Notes under the pieces: model-generated
Databases searched by the model: none
What the model was told of the DNA's origin: nothing
The model's input: only the letters and a program-made list of their open reading frames with translations
Made by a program: the position numbers and the translations under genes
Assembly (NCBI GenBank): GCA_002314805.1
Contig: DCHJ01000115.1
Coordinates: 1 to 45,545, forward strand
DNA: 45,545 bases
DNA from: Lachnospiraceae bacterium UBA1755
GTDB taxonomy: Bacteria > Bacillota > Clostridia > Lachnospirales > Lachnospiraceae
Direction: 5' to 3'
Shown: positions 8,661-17,145 of the stretch, in pieces
Position numbering within the stretch: the stretch's first letter is position 1
Layout: every line of letters begins with the position of its first letter

Positions 8661-8914
8661 TACCGGATCGGTACAGGGTACGGGAATGTAACCGGTCATC
8701 CCCGGTATGAAAAAGTCATGATATGAGGGCCGCATAGAACCGGAAATGTCATGGTTTTTGCGCCGATCAGGTGATATTGCATCAGTGAGGACAGCAGCAG
8801 CTTAACATATCGTACAGATTGATCCACTCATCGGGAACAGTATCATGACCGCAGAGTGGACCGTAACTTCATAAAGTATTGTACAGACAGTTTCGCTGCG
8901 GACCTGCTGTACAA
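8660..8914. promoter_or_regulatory. Two inverted repeats in the spacer before the rhamnose mutarotase
   Basis: ATACCGG (8660-8666) is mirrored by CCGGTAT (8702-8708) directly after the previous stop, without a clear T-run. TTGTACAG (8879-8886) and CTGTACAA (8907-8914) form a perfect 8-bp inverted repeat with 20 bases between the arms, 27 bases before the mutarotase ATG. The second could be an operator or an RNA hairpin. No convincing promoter was seen beside it. Confidence 0.4.
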
Positions 8915-8940
8915 AATAAATCAGAAAGTGAAGAGAGAAA

Positions 8941-9270
8941 ATGGTTAGAAGATTCGGTGATATGATAAAGATCAAGTCTCCTGAGGATCTGGAGGCATAC
9001 AAGAGATGGCATGCCGCCCCGATGCCCGGAGTAAATGAGATGATAAAGGCATGCGGACTTAAGAATTACAGTATATATTCGCGCGGAGAATACCTTTTTG
9101 CCTATTATGAGTGGGAAGGTGAGGATTTCGAGGCCGATATGGCTAAGATGGCTGCCGATCCAAATACACAGGCGTGGTGGGACGTGGTAAAGCCGCTCAT
9201 GCAGCCTCTGTTTGACCGCAGTGAGGGAGAATTCTGGTCGGGAATGGAAGAGGTCTATCATCTGGACTGA
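8941..9270 (+). CDS. rhaM: L-rhamnose mutarotase
   Basis: 109 aa, the normal size of the RhaM/RhaU family. Tyr20 and His24 in 'YKRWHAAPMPGVNEMIKACG' correspond to the catalytic Tyr and His of E. coli RhaM. 'NYSIYSRGEYLFAYYE' and the Trp79-Trp80 pair are also family features. The enzyme interconverts alpha- and beta-L-rhamnose in the cytoplasm before isomerisation. No rhamnose isomerase, kinase or aldolase is nearby, so the gene is detached from a classical rha operon. The only possible link is the sugar-binding lipoprotein at 44978, 35 kb away, and that is speculative. Confidence 0.9.
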   Translation: MVRRFGDMIKIKSPEDLEAYKRWHAAPMPGVNEMIKACGLKNYSIYSRGEYLFAYYEWEGEDFEADMAKMAADPNTQAWWDVVKPLMQPLFDRSEGEFWSGMEEVYHLD

Positions 9271-9495
9271 GTGTCTGAATTGAGCAGCCGGATACGGTAT
9301 TCGGAGTGAGCGTCCGGGCAGAGCAGCCGGAGTGAATGTCAGGATCGGGAGTCAGGATCGGGAGTCCGGATCAAGTGCCCGGGTAGGGTATCCTCATCGC
9401 AATCACACCGACGGAGGCATAATATGCCGGGTCAGGTGCCCGGACATGGTGTCAGGATCAGGAACCCGGATAGGACATCAGCGGTCGGATATCGC
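9271..9495 (+). repeat. CCGG/TCAGGATC-rich degenerate repeat spacer
   Basis: The spacer after the mutarotase is built from short degenerate units. GTCAGGATCGGGA occurs at 9338-9350 and again at 9351-9363, followed by a variant GTCCGGATCAAG. Looser copies with CCCGGA and GTCAGG continue to about 9480. No believable coding frame or terminator was found. The texture matches the spacers at 4595 and 41293. Confidence 0.5.
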
Positions 9496-9500
9496 AAAAT

Positions 9501-9527
9501 TGTCACATTTTGTCACAAATTGTGACA
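9501..9527. promoter_or_regulatory. Triple TGTCACA operator-like element
   Basis: TGTCACA at 9501-9507 and 9511-9517, then TGTGACA at 9521-9527, lie on an exact 10-bp pitch. The last two form an inverted pair with a 3-bp centre. The array ends seven bases upstream of the probable -35 at 9534. One helical turn between half-sites is what a cooperatively binding regulator would need. The regulator is not identified. Confidence 0.55.
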
Positions 9528-9533
9528 GTTTTA

Positions 9534-9562
9534 TTGATTTTTTGACGAAAGTATTGTAGGAT
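9534..9562 (+). promoter_or_regulatory. Promoter for the giant adhesin leader
   Basis: TTGATT (9534-9539), a 17-bp spacer and TAGGAT (9557-9562) would start RNA near 9569, exactly where the c-di-GMP-II aptamer begins. An alternative (TTGACG 9542-9547 with GATTAG 9565-9570) has a poor -10 and would cut into the aptamer. Confidence 0.5.
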
Positions 9563-9568
9563 TCGATT

Positions 9569-9638
9569 AGACAGCTGAGAAGCGTTATGAGTATGTGGGC
9601 ACTTTTATAACGTGGAGCAAGTAGTGCAACCGGTCTGG
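9569..9638 (+). ncRNA. c-di-GMP-II riboswitch (first copy)
   Basis: The segment contains the c-di-GMP-II core: GGGCACTT, a variable hairpin, then AGTAGTGCAACCG. From memory it matches the Clostridium acetobutylicum aptamer of this class. GCACT pairs with AGTGC. P1 is closed by AGAC (9569-9572) with GTCT (9633-9636). GTCT also begins the following terminator stem, so ligand-stabilised P1 should block termination (predicted ON switch). It controls the 2387-aa adhesin at 9725. Confidence 0.85.
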
Positions 9639-9669
9639 AAAAACTTTTTATTTTTTCAGACTTTTTTTT
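9633..9669 (+). terminator. Riboswitch-controlled intrinsic terminator before the giant adhesin
   Basis: GTCTGGAAAAA (9633-9643) pairs with TTTTTTCAGAC (9651-9661), with a 7-nt loop and eight Ts at 9662-9669. Its 5' arm is the 3' strand of riboswitch P1. It sits 55 bases before the ATG. Confidence 0.85.
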
Positions 9670-9724
9670 GTGGAAAAATAAGAAGTTCGTTGGAAACCAT
9701 CACAATACTTAATGAGGTGTCGCA

Positions 9725-12700
9725 ATGAACAAGAGGAAACTGAGTATAATACTGGCCGCAGTTATGACAGTCAACATGGTGCTGGGCATGGCAGTCCCTG
9801 CATATGCAGATGTCGATGGGCGTATTGCAGCAATGGAAACCGGTACAGGAGAGGATGCTGCGGCTGCTGATGATAATACGCAGCTCCCCGAAGCTGTACA
9901 GGCAGCATTGGATGAGATGCACGCAGACAGCTCTCAGACTGAAGACGGCTGCGGTATGACCGAAGAGACTGCAGAGATCGATGAGACTGCAGGGGAAGCA
10001 GCTGCGGAAGCGGAAGCCGACAGTCAGCTTTCCGCAGAGGAGACTGTTCAGGAGGCAGTGTCTGACGGATCAGGGGAGTATTATCTTACAATGACCGCTG
10101 AAGCAGAGGACGGTGTCATTGTAGTCGTTGAGGCAGACAGGGATGTATTCCCGGAGGGAGCTGTGCTTGAGGCATCAGTTGCTGATGACGAGGCAGCTGA
10201 AGCGGCATCAGAGCAGATCGCTTCTGATGCGACCGAATCTGAGACAGAAACCGTAAAGCGCGTCACCTATGATATAAGGGTCATGTATGACGGAGAAGAG
10301 ACAGAGCCTGATACCGGCAAGGGAAGGGTCAGGGTCTCGTTTATTGTACCTGATGCCCCGTCGGCAGCGGATACAGCAACGATCTACCATCATGCAGAGG
10401 ACGGACTTGAGGTAGTGCTTGATAATGCACCTCTTGCAACAGACAGCGAAACCGCAGAGGCCCTTACCGAAAAAGCAGAGGAAGCGGAAGATGATACAGG
10501 CAATATTCCTGAAGCGCTCCTTGCAGACGGGCTGCTTACCAATGACGTAAATGACATGGAAGATGATTGTCCTGCCGATATGGACTGTGACTGCTGCAGC
10601 GGTGAGGAGGCTGAGGATACAGCATCGGACTGCACTGAGACTGCCGGCAGCGTGGAAACAGAAAAAACAGTAGTACTTGATAATGGTATCATCCTCCATA
10701 TGCCTGACGAGACATCGGCAGGGACAGAGGCTCATGAAGAGCCGGTGGTACTCACGGCATCGGTTGAGTCCTTTTCAATGTATACGATCGACTACAGGAC
10801 ATCAAGCTCAGGTACCATCTGGGTATCTGTCCCGCAGAGTACAAGCGTGAAGTTTTCCGACCTTAAGAAGTATTACAGCTGGGATGATTTTACAGTAACG
10901 ACCAAGACCGACCCGGTCTTCACCAGATACAGCAGCAAGGACACCAACAAGGTAACCGTGGAGAAGCTGACTGATGACTGGAAGATAAACATATCGGACG
11001 AAGCACTGGTAGGATATGTAGAGATCAAGTTTTTCAATGCCAACGGTGGCTCCCGGACAGTGAGACTGGTCCAGGTGCAGGGAGTAAATATCCCCGGACA
11101 GAACGGATCACACAAGGCCGAGATCAGGGGCACAGCAAGGCAGGAGACAGAGGGACTGCGTACCAGCGAGCTTCTTGAGGTACATACTGAGGGATATCCG
11201 GATCCTTCACTTCTTACTTTCAAATACAGGCTGACCAACACTGCCGGTTCCAACAACAGTGAGTATTTACACATCTTCGCTTCATCCAACATGAGCACCG
11301 CAAAGGAGAAGGCATCTGTATATCAGTCGACATCCTTTTCAAGTGCATATTCATACAGGCATTTTGCTCTTGTCGGAAAGGCTCAGAACAATTCAATCAA
11401 TGACAGCACTGCCAAGATAGAAGTCGAAGTATATTACAACGGAAAGAAGGATCTGACCTGTTCATATTCCTTCTTTGCCGCTCCTAATCTGAGATCCGAT
11501 ATCTCCAATGCCAACTTCATTATGTTTGCGGGTGAGAAGGCTTCAACAATGCCGGAGCTCTCGAGCGGAGCTGCAAACATCCGCGGTATGTTCGGGCTTT
11601 CGGGAGTGACACATATCTCCTGTCAGCATGCATATGTCAACAATCCTGCAGTGGAAGGTAAGTCAGGTACTCTTTCCAACGAATATATCAAGCTTGTTAC
11701 GCTTACCAAGAATACACTCGGTTACTCTGATTATGATATTCAGGCCATAAAGGAAGGAAAGACATATTTCACACTTGAGGTAGGAAAGACATCTTCCTGT
11801 GACCATCATCCAAGCCATGTGGTCAGGGATGCAAGGGTAGCAGTATGGGTGATCAATAAGCCGGCGTTCTCAGTAGTTGATGTGGGTGGGACAGAGAAGA
11901 TACAGGTCACCAATCTCACCAAGGATGTCAGCTACACTATCGGCGGACAGACGATTCAGGCTCAGAGCAGCTCAGGGTCTCTGGTTTTCGACAATAAGGA
12001 TACGGTCTGCAGACTGACTGCTGAGGACGGGAATACCTTTTTATTCAGAGATCTTACGATAAAGTATCATAACCATACATGGTCATATGATGATGTGTTG
12101 CCTACAGACAATATCATCAAGGCGAGCTGCACAGTCACAGACGATCCGTGCAGTTATCATGCGACCCCGCAGATCCTTACAGTCACTGCAGAAGCTTCAC
12201 AGCAGTATGACGGTACGCCAAAGCCTGCACAGTGCACCAATACATCCGGAGACAATACGCATATCGGCGGCAAGGAAGCAGTCCTTAAGTATCAGAAGAG
12301 CGGTACAGATACATGGACCGAAACGGCACCGTCGGATCCGGGTACTTATACGGCGCGCGTGCTTATCACAGACGGCGGGACCGATTATACGGCCTGTGTG
12401 ACATATACGATCGGCAGGAAACCGACCACCTTTACGGGTCCGACGATAAACAGCTGGACCTACGGCGATACTGCATCCAAACCAAGTGCGACAGCAGATT
12501 CAGGGCAGACGGTCACATATGTCTACACCGATCTGAGCGGCAATATTATCAGTGCGCCTTCTCAGGCAGGGACCTATTATGTATATGCAGTAACAGAAGG
12601 CAATGATACCTATCTGCCGGGTAAATCGGATCCGGTGCAGTTCTCGGTCTATCCGAGGGAGGTTACGGTCAAGAGCGGTATCACGGCAGCGGGAAAGGTA

Positions 12701-15700
12701 TATGATAAAAGCAGCAAGGCTGTCGTTTCTGCTGCAGGAGCAGTGCTTGCGGGTGTGAAGGACGGCGATACTGTAAGCCTTGAGGTGACAGGTACCTTTG
12801 ACGATGTCAACACAGGCAGCCGCAATGTCATCCTCAGCTATGCGACTCTTAACAATTCCAATTATAAGTTTGCATCGGGCGGACATCAGGCATCCGCAGG
12901 TGCTTATATCTCTCCGAAGTCTGTTACAGTAAGCGGGATCACCGCTGAGGGCAAGGCTTATGACGGCACGTCTAAGGCAACGGTCTCATCTGCAGCAGCC
13001 TCCTTCAGCGGACTGCTGGCAGGGGATGCACTGTCTGTAGACGTATCGGGAGTATTTACTGATTGCAATGCGGGACCTGACAGGACAGTTGAGCTTACAT
13101 ATATCAGTCTGACGGATCCGTCCGGTCATAATAATTATGTACTGGCAACACCGAGCTGCCAGCAGACAGCCGTTGCGTCAATATCCGCAGCTAAGCTCCG
13201 CATCATCGGTGGCATACCGGATGTGACCAAGGAATATGACGGCAGCACGACAGCAGTGCCGGATATGACAGCCCCTGTGATAGAGGGACTTCCGGCAGGA
13301 AAGACAGTTGCGGTCAGTGCGTCCGCGGCCTACGATAATAAGAACGCGGGTGAGGGGAAGACTGTTGCTATCGTGTATGGCAAGGTCAGTGACACTAATT
13401 ATGAGATAGATACAGCCGGCAGTATCGCTTCAGTCAAGGGTACGATCACTCCTAAGTCAGTCACTGTCTCAGGACTGGAAGCAGAAGACAAGATCTACGA
13501 CGGGACGACAGCGGCAACGGTTTCCATGACCGGAAAGACTGAGATAAGCGGAAAGGTGGCAGGAGATGATCTGGGTATTGCTGCCGCAGGAGCATTCTAT
13601 GATGCTGCCGCAGGAGAGGATAAGTCTGTAACGATCCGTTATACGGGCTTTACGGGGGCTGATGCAGGCAACTACAGGCTTGCTACTCCAAGCTGCCAGC
13701 AGCTTGCACAGGCAGACATATCAAAGAGAGGTCTTGTTGTCACCGGAGGCATCCCCGATGTGAAAAAGGAATATAACGGCAGCACAGATGCGATCTTAAG
13801 CGCCGGGGAGCTCACTTATGAAGGACTTATCTCCGGCGACAGCGTGACTGTTACTGCATCAGGAACTTTTGAAGACAAGAATGTTGGATCTGATAAGAAG
13901 GTCAATGTCAGCTATGCTGTTTCGGGCAATCCCAATTATTACATAGCACCGCAAAGCATTGATCACGTATCCGGTACGATCTCTCAGAGAAAAGTAACAG
14001 TCAGCGGTATCGGGGCCGAGGACAAGGCCTATGACGGCACGGTAAAGGCAGCTCTTGATATGAGTGATATGGTCATCTCAAGAAAGATCAAGGGTGATAA
14101 GCTGAGTGCTGTCGTAACAGGAAGCTTTGCTGATGAGCATACGGGGATCGGGAAAAAGGTGACGCTTAGTTATGGCAGTCTGTCAGGAGACGATGCGGGC
14201 AATTATGCATTGGATCTTGCGGCGTGCCAGAATGTGGCTTATGCAACTATATCACAGGCCGCCAATAAGGTGACCGCTCCGTCGATCAAGGACTGGATCT
14301 ATGGTGATAAGCCCAATGCACCGACAGGCTCTGCTGCAGATTTCGGCGGCGACAGCCTGAAATACTATTATGTGAGCGCTTCTGACCCGGCATCGCCGTC
14401 AGATGTTCCGCCTTCACTTGCCGGAGATTATTATGTATACGCAGCGGTTGAGGGCAATGATGATTATCAGCCGGCAGTTTCTCCCAAAGTAAAGTTTACG
14501 GTATATAAGAAGGGTATCCTGATATCCGGAATTACAGGTGCGGACAAGACCTATGACGGACTTGTTACGGCCACTCTGAGCACGGCAGGGATGAAAGTAC
14601 AGGGAGTCGTAAGTCCTGATGAGCTTAAGATAACTCCTCTTGGCCATTTTGACAGCCCTGACGCAGGACAGAGAATTATCCTGATCGATCAGTATACAAT
14701 AGAAGGACCGGCCAGGGACAATTATAAGCTTGCAGAGGACTGCTGCCAGAAGTCAGTGCCGGCGGTTATTCATAAGCAGAAGGTGTCATTGCCTGACGGT
14801 CAGAAGGTAAAGTATACAGGAGCACCGCAGACCTCAGCTATCAGGGTGACAGACAGGTACAGTGCTCAGCAGGTTACAGAAACTCATGCCGGAAAGTACG
14901 ATGTAGTGCTTACTCTGGGCACACCTTCCAATTATACATGGAAGGATGACACAAGCTCAGCCTCAGCCTCGGTCGTATTTGAGATAGAGAAGGCGGAGGA
15001 CAACGTGCTTCAGGACATCAGTGTCGAAAGCTGGACATACCGGGCAACACCGTCTGTAATTGCATCTCCGTCAGTAAGTCCGCAGTACGGCACACCGGCT
15101 GCGCCTTCCGCTGCGCCTAAATACGGCACTCCGACATATCGCTATGTCGGGCGCGACGGTACTGTGTACGGACCGACTTCAGAGCTTCCAAAGGATGCAG
15201 GTAAGTATCTGGTTATTATCGAGGTTGCGACGACCTCGGATTACAACGGGATATATGCAGAGTATCCCTTTGAGATACTGCCGGCCCGCATCAGCCTGCC
15301 GTCGGCACCGGATAAGGTATATAACGGAAGACTGCAGAAGGCATGGCTCTACGAGGCGACACCTTCGGAGGAATATTCTATAGTACAGAATGACGGAGGT
15401 ATTGAGGTCGGATCATACCCCGTAGTACTTAAGGCAGGCAAAAACTATGTGTGGGATATGGGTACGGAGACTGCCGTTACGGCAACAGTAATGTTTGCCA
15501 TAATTCCTGATCCCATCGATCCGAAGTCACCTGAGGAAAAGGCACTGGGTGAGGAATACAGGAGCGGAAGCTCTGTCATCAGGGTACATTCAAATATTGA
15601 AGAGGGAGCACCTCTTACATATATTGACAATCTCAATCTGGCACTGGCATACAGCCTCCTGACTCCTGCGGAGCAGGCCGAGTATGATGCCGGATCAGGT

Positions 15701-16888
15701 ATCAATATCGAGCTGCGTCTTAACGTTAAGGAAATTGATGAGGAGACAGCAGGAGCAACAGATTCACAGCTGATAAAGGATGCTGCCTCCGGCAACGGCT
15801 CTAAGCCGGGTATTTACCTTGATCTTACTCTGGACAAGATCATTACCAACAGCAGCAGCGGACTCCTTGACGGTATCACACGCATATCTGATACAGATCC
15901 GAGAAAGCTGATAATAGTGATCAGAGTTCCGGAGCAGCTTAGAAAGACGGGACGCACATATTATGTCTGCAGGGTACATGAGTATGCAGCCGGTCCGGAG
16001 GCAGAAATACTTGATACGAGTGTGGTGCCGGGTTCATGGATAGATCTTTCATTTGAGACTGATAAGTTCTCAACCTATGCGATACTCTATAAGGATCCGT
16101 CATCAGGCGGCGGTGGCAGCGGCAGCGGTGGCTCTGTATTATATTCAGGAGATAAGTGGTGGAGATCCACCGACAGCGGATGGGTAAAGAAGCCCGGTAC
16201 AGAGGACTGGTATGTGGTACGTAATGACAGTCTTGTAAAGGGCTGGTATGATGACGATGAGGATGGCTTCCGGTATTATCTGGATACTAAGACAGGTATC
16301 ATGAAGGAAGGCTGGCAGCAGATCGGAGGCAAATGGTATTACTTCACGCCGATAGATCAGGTGCCGCAGGGTACATGGATATATAACAAAAACGGTGACG
16401 GCAAGTGGCATTATTACGGTGACAGGTCATTCCATACACATGGATCGATGTACCGCAGCGAGATGACTCCGGACGGGTACATGGTAGATGAGACCGGAGC
16501 GCGTATTGATACATGCGATATCTGGTGGACAGCAAAAGATGCTGATGCAGGCTGGGTAATGAGACCGGGTACGACAGACTGGTATTATATCAGGAACAAT
16601 ACTCTCAAAAAGGGATGGCATGATGATCCGGAGGACGGACACCGCTATTACCTTGACCCTATCACAGGTATCATGTTCAAGGACTGGAACCGGATCGGCA
16701 GCTATATGTATTATTTTACTACAGATGAAGATGTTGCCGAACCGACATGGTTCTTTGACAGGACAGGAGACGGCAGATGGCACTATTACGGAAACAATAA
16801 TGTGCTCCATCCGCTCGGTTCAATGTACAGGGGAGAGACTGCGCCTGACGGCTCCAGGGTGTCCGCTGCAGGTGTGAAGCTCAGATAA
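9725..16888 (+). CDS. Giant secreted adhesin with YDG repeats and cell-wall-binding repeats
   Basis: 2387 aa. Residues 1-28 are a signal peptide ending in 'VPAYA'. A strongly acidic Glu/Ala-rich stretch (about 30-115) leads to a beta-rich domain (119-240), a second acidic linker, and further beta-rich modules (350-830). MBG/Ig-like modules (about 815-975) are followed by seven YDG-type repeats (about 979-1682), more Ig-like modules, a conserved alpha-beta region (1935-2125), a Gly-Ser linker (about 2126-2137) and two tandem 120-residue blocks of aromatic/Gly cell-wall-binding repeats such as 'GWQQIGGKWYYF'. It should be exported by Sec and held non-covalently on wall polymers; no LPXTG motif is present. 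The GAGGTG ribosome site (9713-9718) precedes ATG. Expression is gated by the c-di-GMP-II riboswitch. The adhesin role is inferred from architecture; the ligand is unknown. Confidence 0.9.
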   Translation: MNKRKLSIILAAVMTVNMVLGMAVPAYADVDGRIAAMETGTGEDAAAADDNTQLPEAVQAALDEMHADSSQTEDGCGMTEETAEIDETAGEAAAEAEADSQLSAEETVQEAVSDGSGEYYLTMTAEAEDGVIVVVEADRDVFPEGAVLEASVADDEAAEAASEQIASDATESETETVKRVTYDIRVMYDGEETEPDTGKGRVRVSFIVPDAPSAADTATIYHHAEDGLEVVLDNAPLATDSETAEALTEKAEEAEDDTGNIPEALLADGLLTNDVNDMEDDCPADMDCDCCSGEEAEDTASDCTETAGSVETEKTVVLDNGIILHMPDETSAGTEAHEEPVVLTASVESFSMYTIDYRTSSSGTIWVSVPQSTSVKFSDLKKYYSWDDFTVTTKTDPVFTRYSSKDTNKVTVEKLTDDWKINISDEALVGYVEIKFFNANGGSRTVRLVQVQGVNIPGQNGSHKAEIRGTARQETEGLRTSELLEVHTEGYPDPSLLTFKYRLTNTAGSNNSEYLHIFASSNMSTAKEKASVYQSTSFSSAYSYRHFALVGKAQNNSINDSTAKIEVEVYYNGKKDLTCSYSFFAAPNLRSDISNANFIMFAGEKASTMPELSSGAANIRGMFGLSGVTHISCQHAYVNNPAVEGKSGTLSNEYIKLVTLTKNTLGYSDYDIQAIKEGKTYFTLEVGKTSSCDHHPSHVVRDARVAVWVINKPAFSVVDVGGTEKIQVTNLTKDVSYTIGGQTIQAQSSSGSLVFDNKDTVCRLTAEDGNTFLFRDLTIKYHNHTWSYDDVLPTDNIIKASCTVTDDPCSYHATPQILTVTAEASQQYDGTPKPAQCTNTSGDNTHIGGKEAVLKYQKSGTDTWTETAPSDPGTYTARVLITDGGTDYTACVTYTIGRKPTTFTGPTINSWTYGDTASKPSATADSGQTVTYVYTDLSGNIISAPSQAGTYYVYAVTEGNDTYLPGKSDPVQFSVYPREVTVKSGITAAGKVYDKSSKAVVSAAGAVLAGVKDGDTVSLEVTGTFDDVNTGSRNVILSYATLNNSNYKFASGGHQASAGAYISPKSVTVSGITAEGKAYDGTSKATVSSAAASFSGLLAGDALSVDVSGVFTDCNAGPDRTVELTYISLTDPSGHNNYVLATPSCQQTAVASISAAKLRIIGGIPDVTKEYDGSTTAVPDMTAPVIEGLPAGKTVAVSASAAYDNKNAGEGKTVAIVYGKVSDTNYEIDTAGSIASVKGTITPKSVTVSGLEAEDKIYDGTTAATVSMTGKTEISGKVAGDDLGIAAAGAFYDAAAGEDKSVTIRYTGFTGADAGNYRLATPSCQQLAQADISKRGLVVTGGIPDVKKEYNGSTDAILSAGELTYEGLISGDSVTVTASGTFEDKNVGSDKKVNVSYAVSGNPNYYIAPQSIDHVSGTISQRKVTVSGIGAEDKAYDGTVKAALDMSDMVISRKIKGDKLSAVVTGSFADEHTGIGKKVTLSYGSLSGDDAGNYALDLAACQNVAYATISQAANKVTAPSIKDWIYGDKPNAPTGSAADFGGDSLKYYYVSASDPASPSDVPPSLAGDYYVYAAVEGNDDYQPAVSPKVKFTVYKKGILISGITGADKTYDGLVTATLSTAGMKVQGVVSPDELKITPLGHFDSPDAGQRIILIDQYTIEGPARDNYKLAEDCCQKSVPAVIHKQKVSLPDGQKVKYTGAPQTSAIRVTDRYSAQQVTETHAGKYDVVLTLGTPSNYTWKDDTSSASASVVFEIEKAEDNVLQDISVESWTYRATPSVIASPSVSPQYGTPAAPSAAPKYGTPTYRYVGRDGTVYGPTSELPKDAGKYLVIIEVATTSDYNGIYAEYPFEILPARISLPSAPDKVYNGRLQKAWLYEATPSEEYSIVQNDGGIEVGSYPVVLKAGKNYVWDMGTETAVTATVMFAIIPDPIDPKSPEEKALGEEYRSGSSVIRVHSNIEEGAPLTYIDNLNLALAYSLLTPAEQAEYDAGSGINIELRLNVKEIDEETAGATDSQLIKDAASGNGSKPGIYLDLTLDKIITNSSSGLLDGITRISDTDPRKLIIVIRVPEQLRKTGRTYYVCRVHEYAAGPEAEILDTSVVPGSWIDLSFETDKFSTYAILYKDPSSGGGGSGSGGSVLYSGDKWWRSTDSGWVKKPGTEDWYVVRNDSLVKGWYDDDEDGFRYYLDTKTGIMKEGWQQIGGKWYYFTPIDQVPQGTWIYNKNGDGKWHYYGDRSFHTHGSMYRSEMTPDGYMVDETGARIDTCDIWWTAKDADAGWVMRPGTTDWYYIRNNTLKKGWHDDPEDGHRYYLDPITGIMFKDWNRIGSYMYYFTTDEDVAEPTWFFDRTGDGRWHYYGNNNVLHPLGSMYRGETAPDGSRVSAAGVKLR
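12660..14770 (+). repeat. Array of seven YDG-type protein repeats
   Basis: Units of roughly 85-110 residues each begin with a 'VTVSGI' or 'VTGGIPDV' strand followed by 'K.YDG(S/T)' (variants YDK, YNG). They end in a 'NYxLAxxxCQ' type strand. Two flavours alternate: 'SGI.AE.KAYDGT' and 'GGIPDV.KEY.GS'. This suggests the array grew by duplicating a two-unit block. Nucleotide identity between units is modest, so the duplications look old. Confidence 0.8.
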
Positions 16889-16899
16889 TTAACGGAAAG

Positions 16900-16950
16900 G
16901 CTGCGCGTATCCGCCCGATGCTGCGGGCGGGTCACGCAGCAGATACTTTT
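16900..16950 (+). terminator. GC-rich hairpin after the giant adhesin
   Basis: CCGCCCG (16911-16917) pairs with CGGGCGG (16924-16930) around a 6-nt loop. An outer GCTGCG/CGCAGC pair (16900-16905/16935-16940) extends it. The following ACTTTTC is a weak T-run. It probably ends the adhesin transcript. Confidence 0.6.
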
Positions 16951-16991
16951 CAATTAAAGCGATGATGCAATGATAAGAAAATTGTAAAGCA

Positions 16992-17020
16992 TTGCTTATT
17001 TGTATTTGTCAAGCTATAAT
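16992..17020 (+). promoter_or_regulatory. Promoter for the second c-di-GMP-II unit
   Basis: TTGCTT (16992-16997), a 17-bp spacer and a perfect TATAAT (17015-17020). The predicted start near 17027 coincides with the 5' end of the aptamer. Confidence 0.75.
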
Positions 17021-17026
17021 TATACT

Positions 17027-17098
17027 GTAGAGTGCGATGAGGCATTGTGATTACGTGGGCGCTTTTATGATGCTGAGCAAGTAGCGCAACCGGTCTGC
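17027..17098 (+). ncRNA. c-di-GMP-II riboswitch (second copy)
   Basis: Same core as the first copy: GGGCGCTT, a variable hairpin, AGTAGCGCAACCG, then GGTCTG. The internal pair is GCGCT/AGCGC here against GCACT/AGTGC in the first copy, a G-C to A-U compensatory change. P1 pairs AGA (17029-17031) with TCT (17094-17096), which again belongs to the terminator stem, so an ON switch is predicted. It controls the 17146-22442 gene set. Confidence 0.85.
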
Positions 17099-17129
17099 AA
17101 AATAGCCTGTGACTTTTTGCAGATTTTTT
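17094..17129 (+). terminator. Riboswitch-controlled intrinsic terminator before the HD-GYP operon
   Basis: TCTGCAAAA (17094-17102) pairs perfectly with TTTTGCAGA (17115-17123), followed by six Ts (17124-17129). The ribosome site TTGGAGG comes directly after. Confidence 0.87.
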
Positions 17130-17145
17130 AGTTGGAGGAATAAAG

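Noticed and set aside
9332..9559. 75-codon plus-strand frame before the giant adhesin
   Set aside because: It consists of degenerate repeats, the operator and the promoter; no ribosome site.
9542..9570. Promoter TTGACG with GATTAG
   Set aside because: The -10 matches poorly and would start transcription inside the riboswitch P1; TTGATT/TAGGAT fits better.
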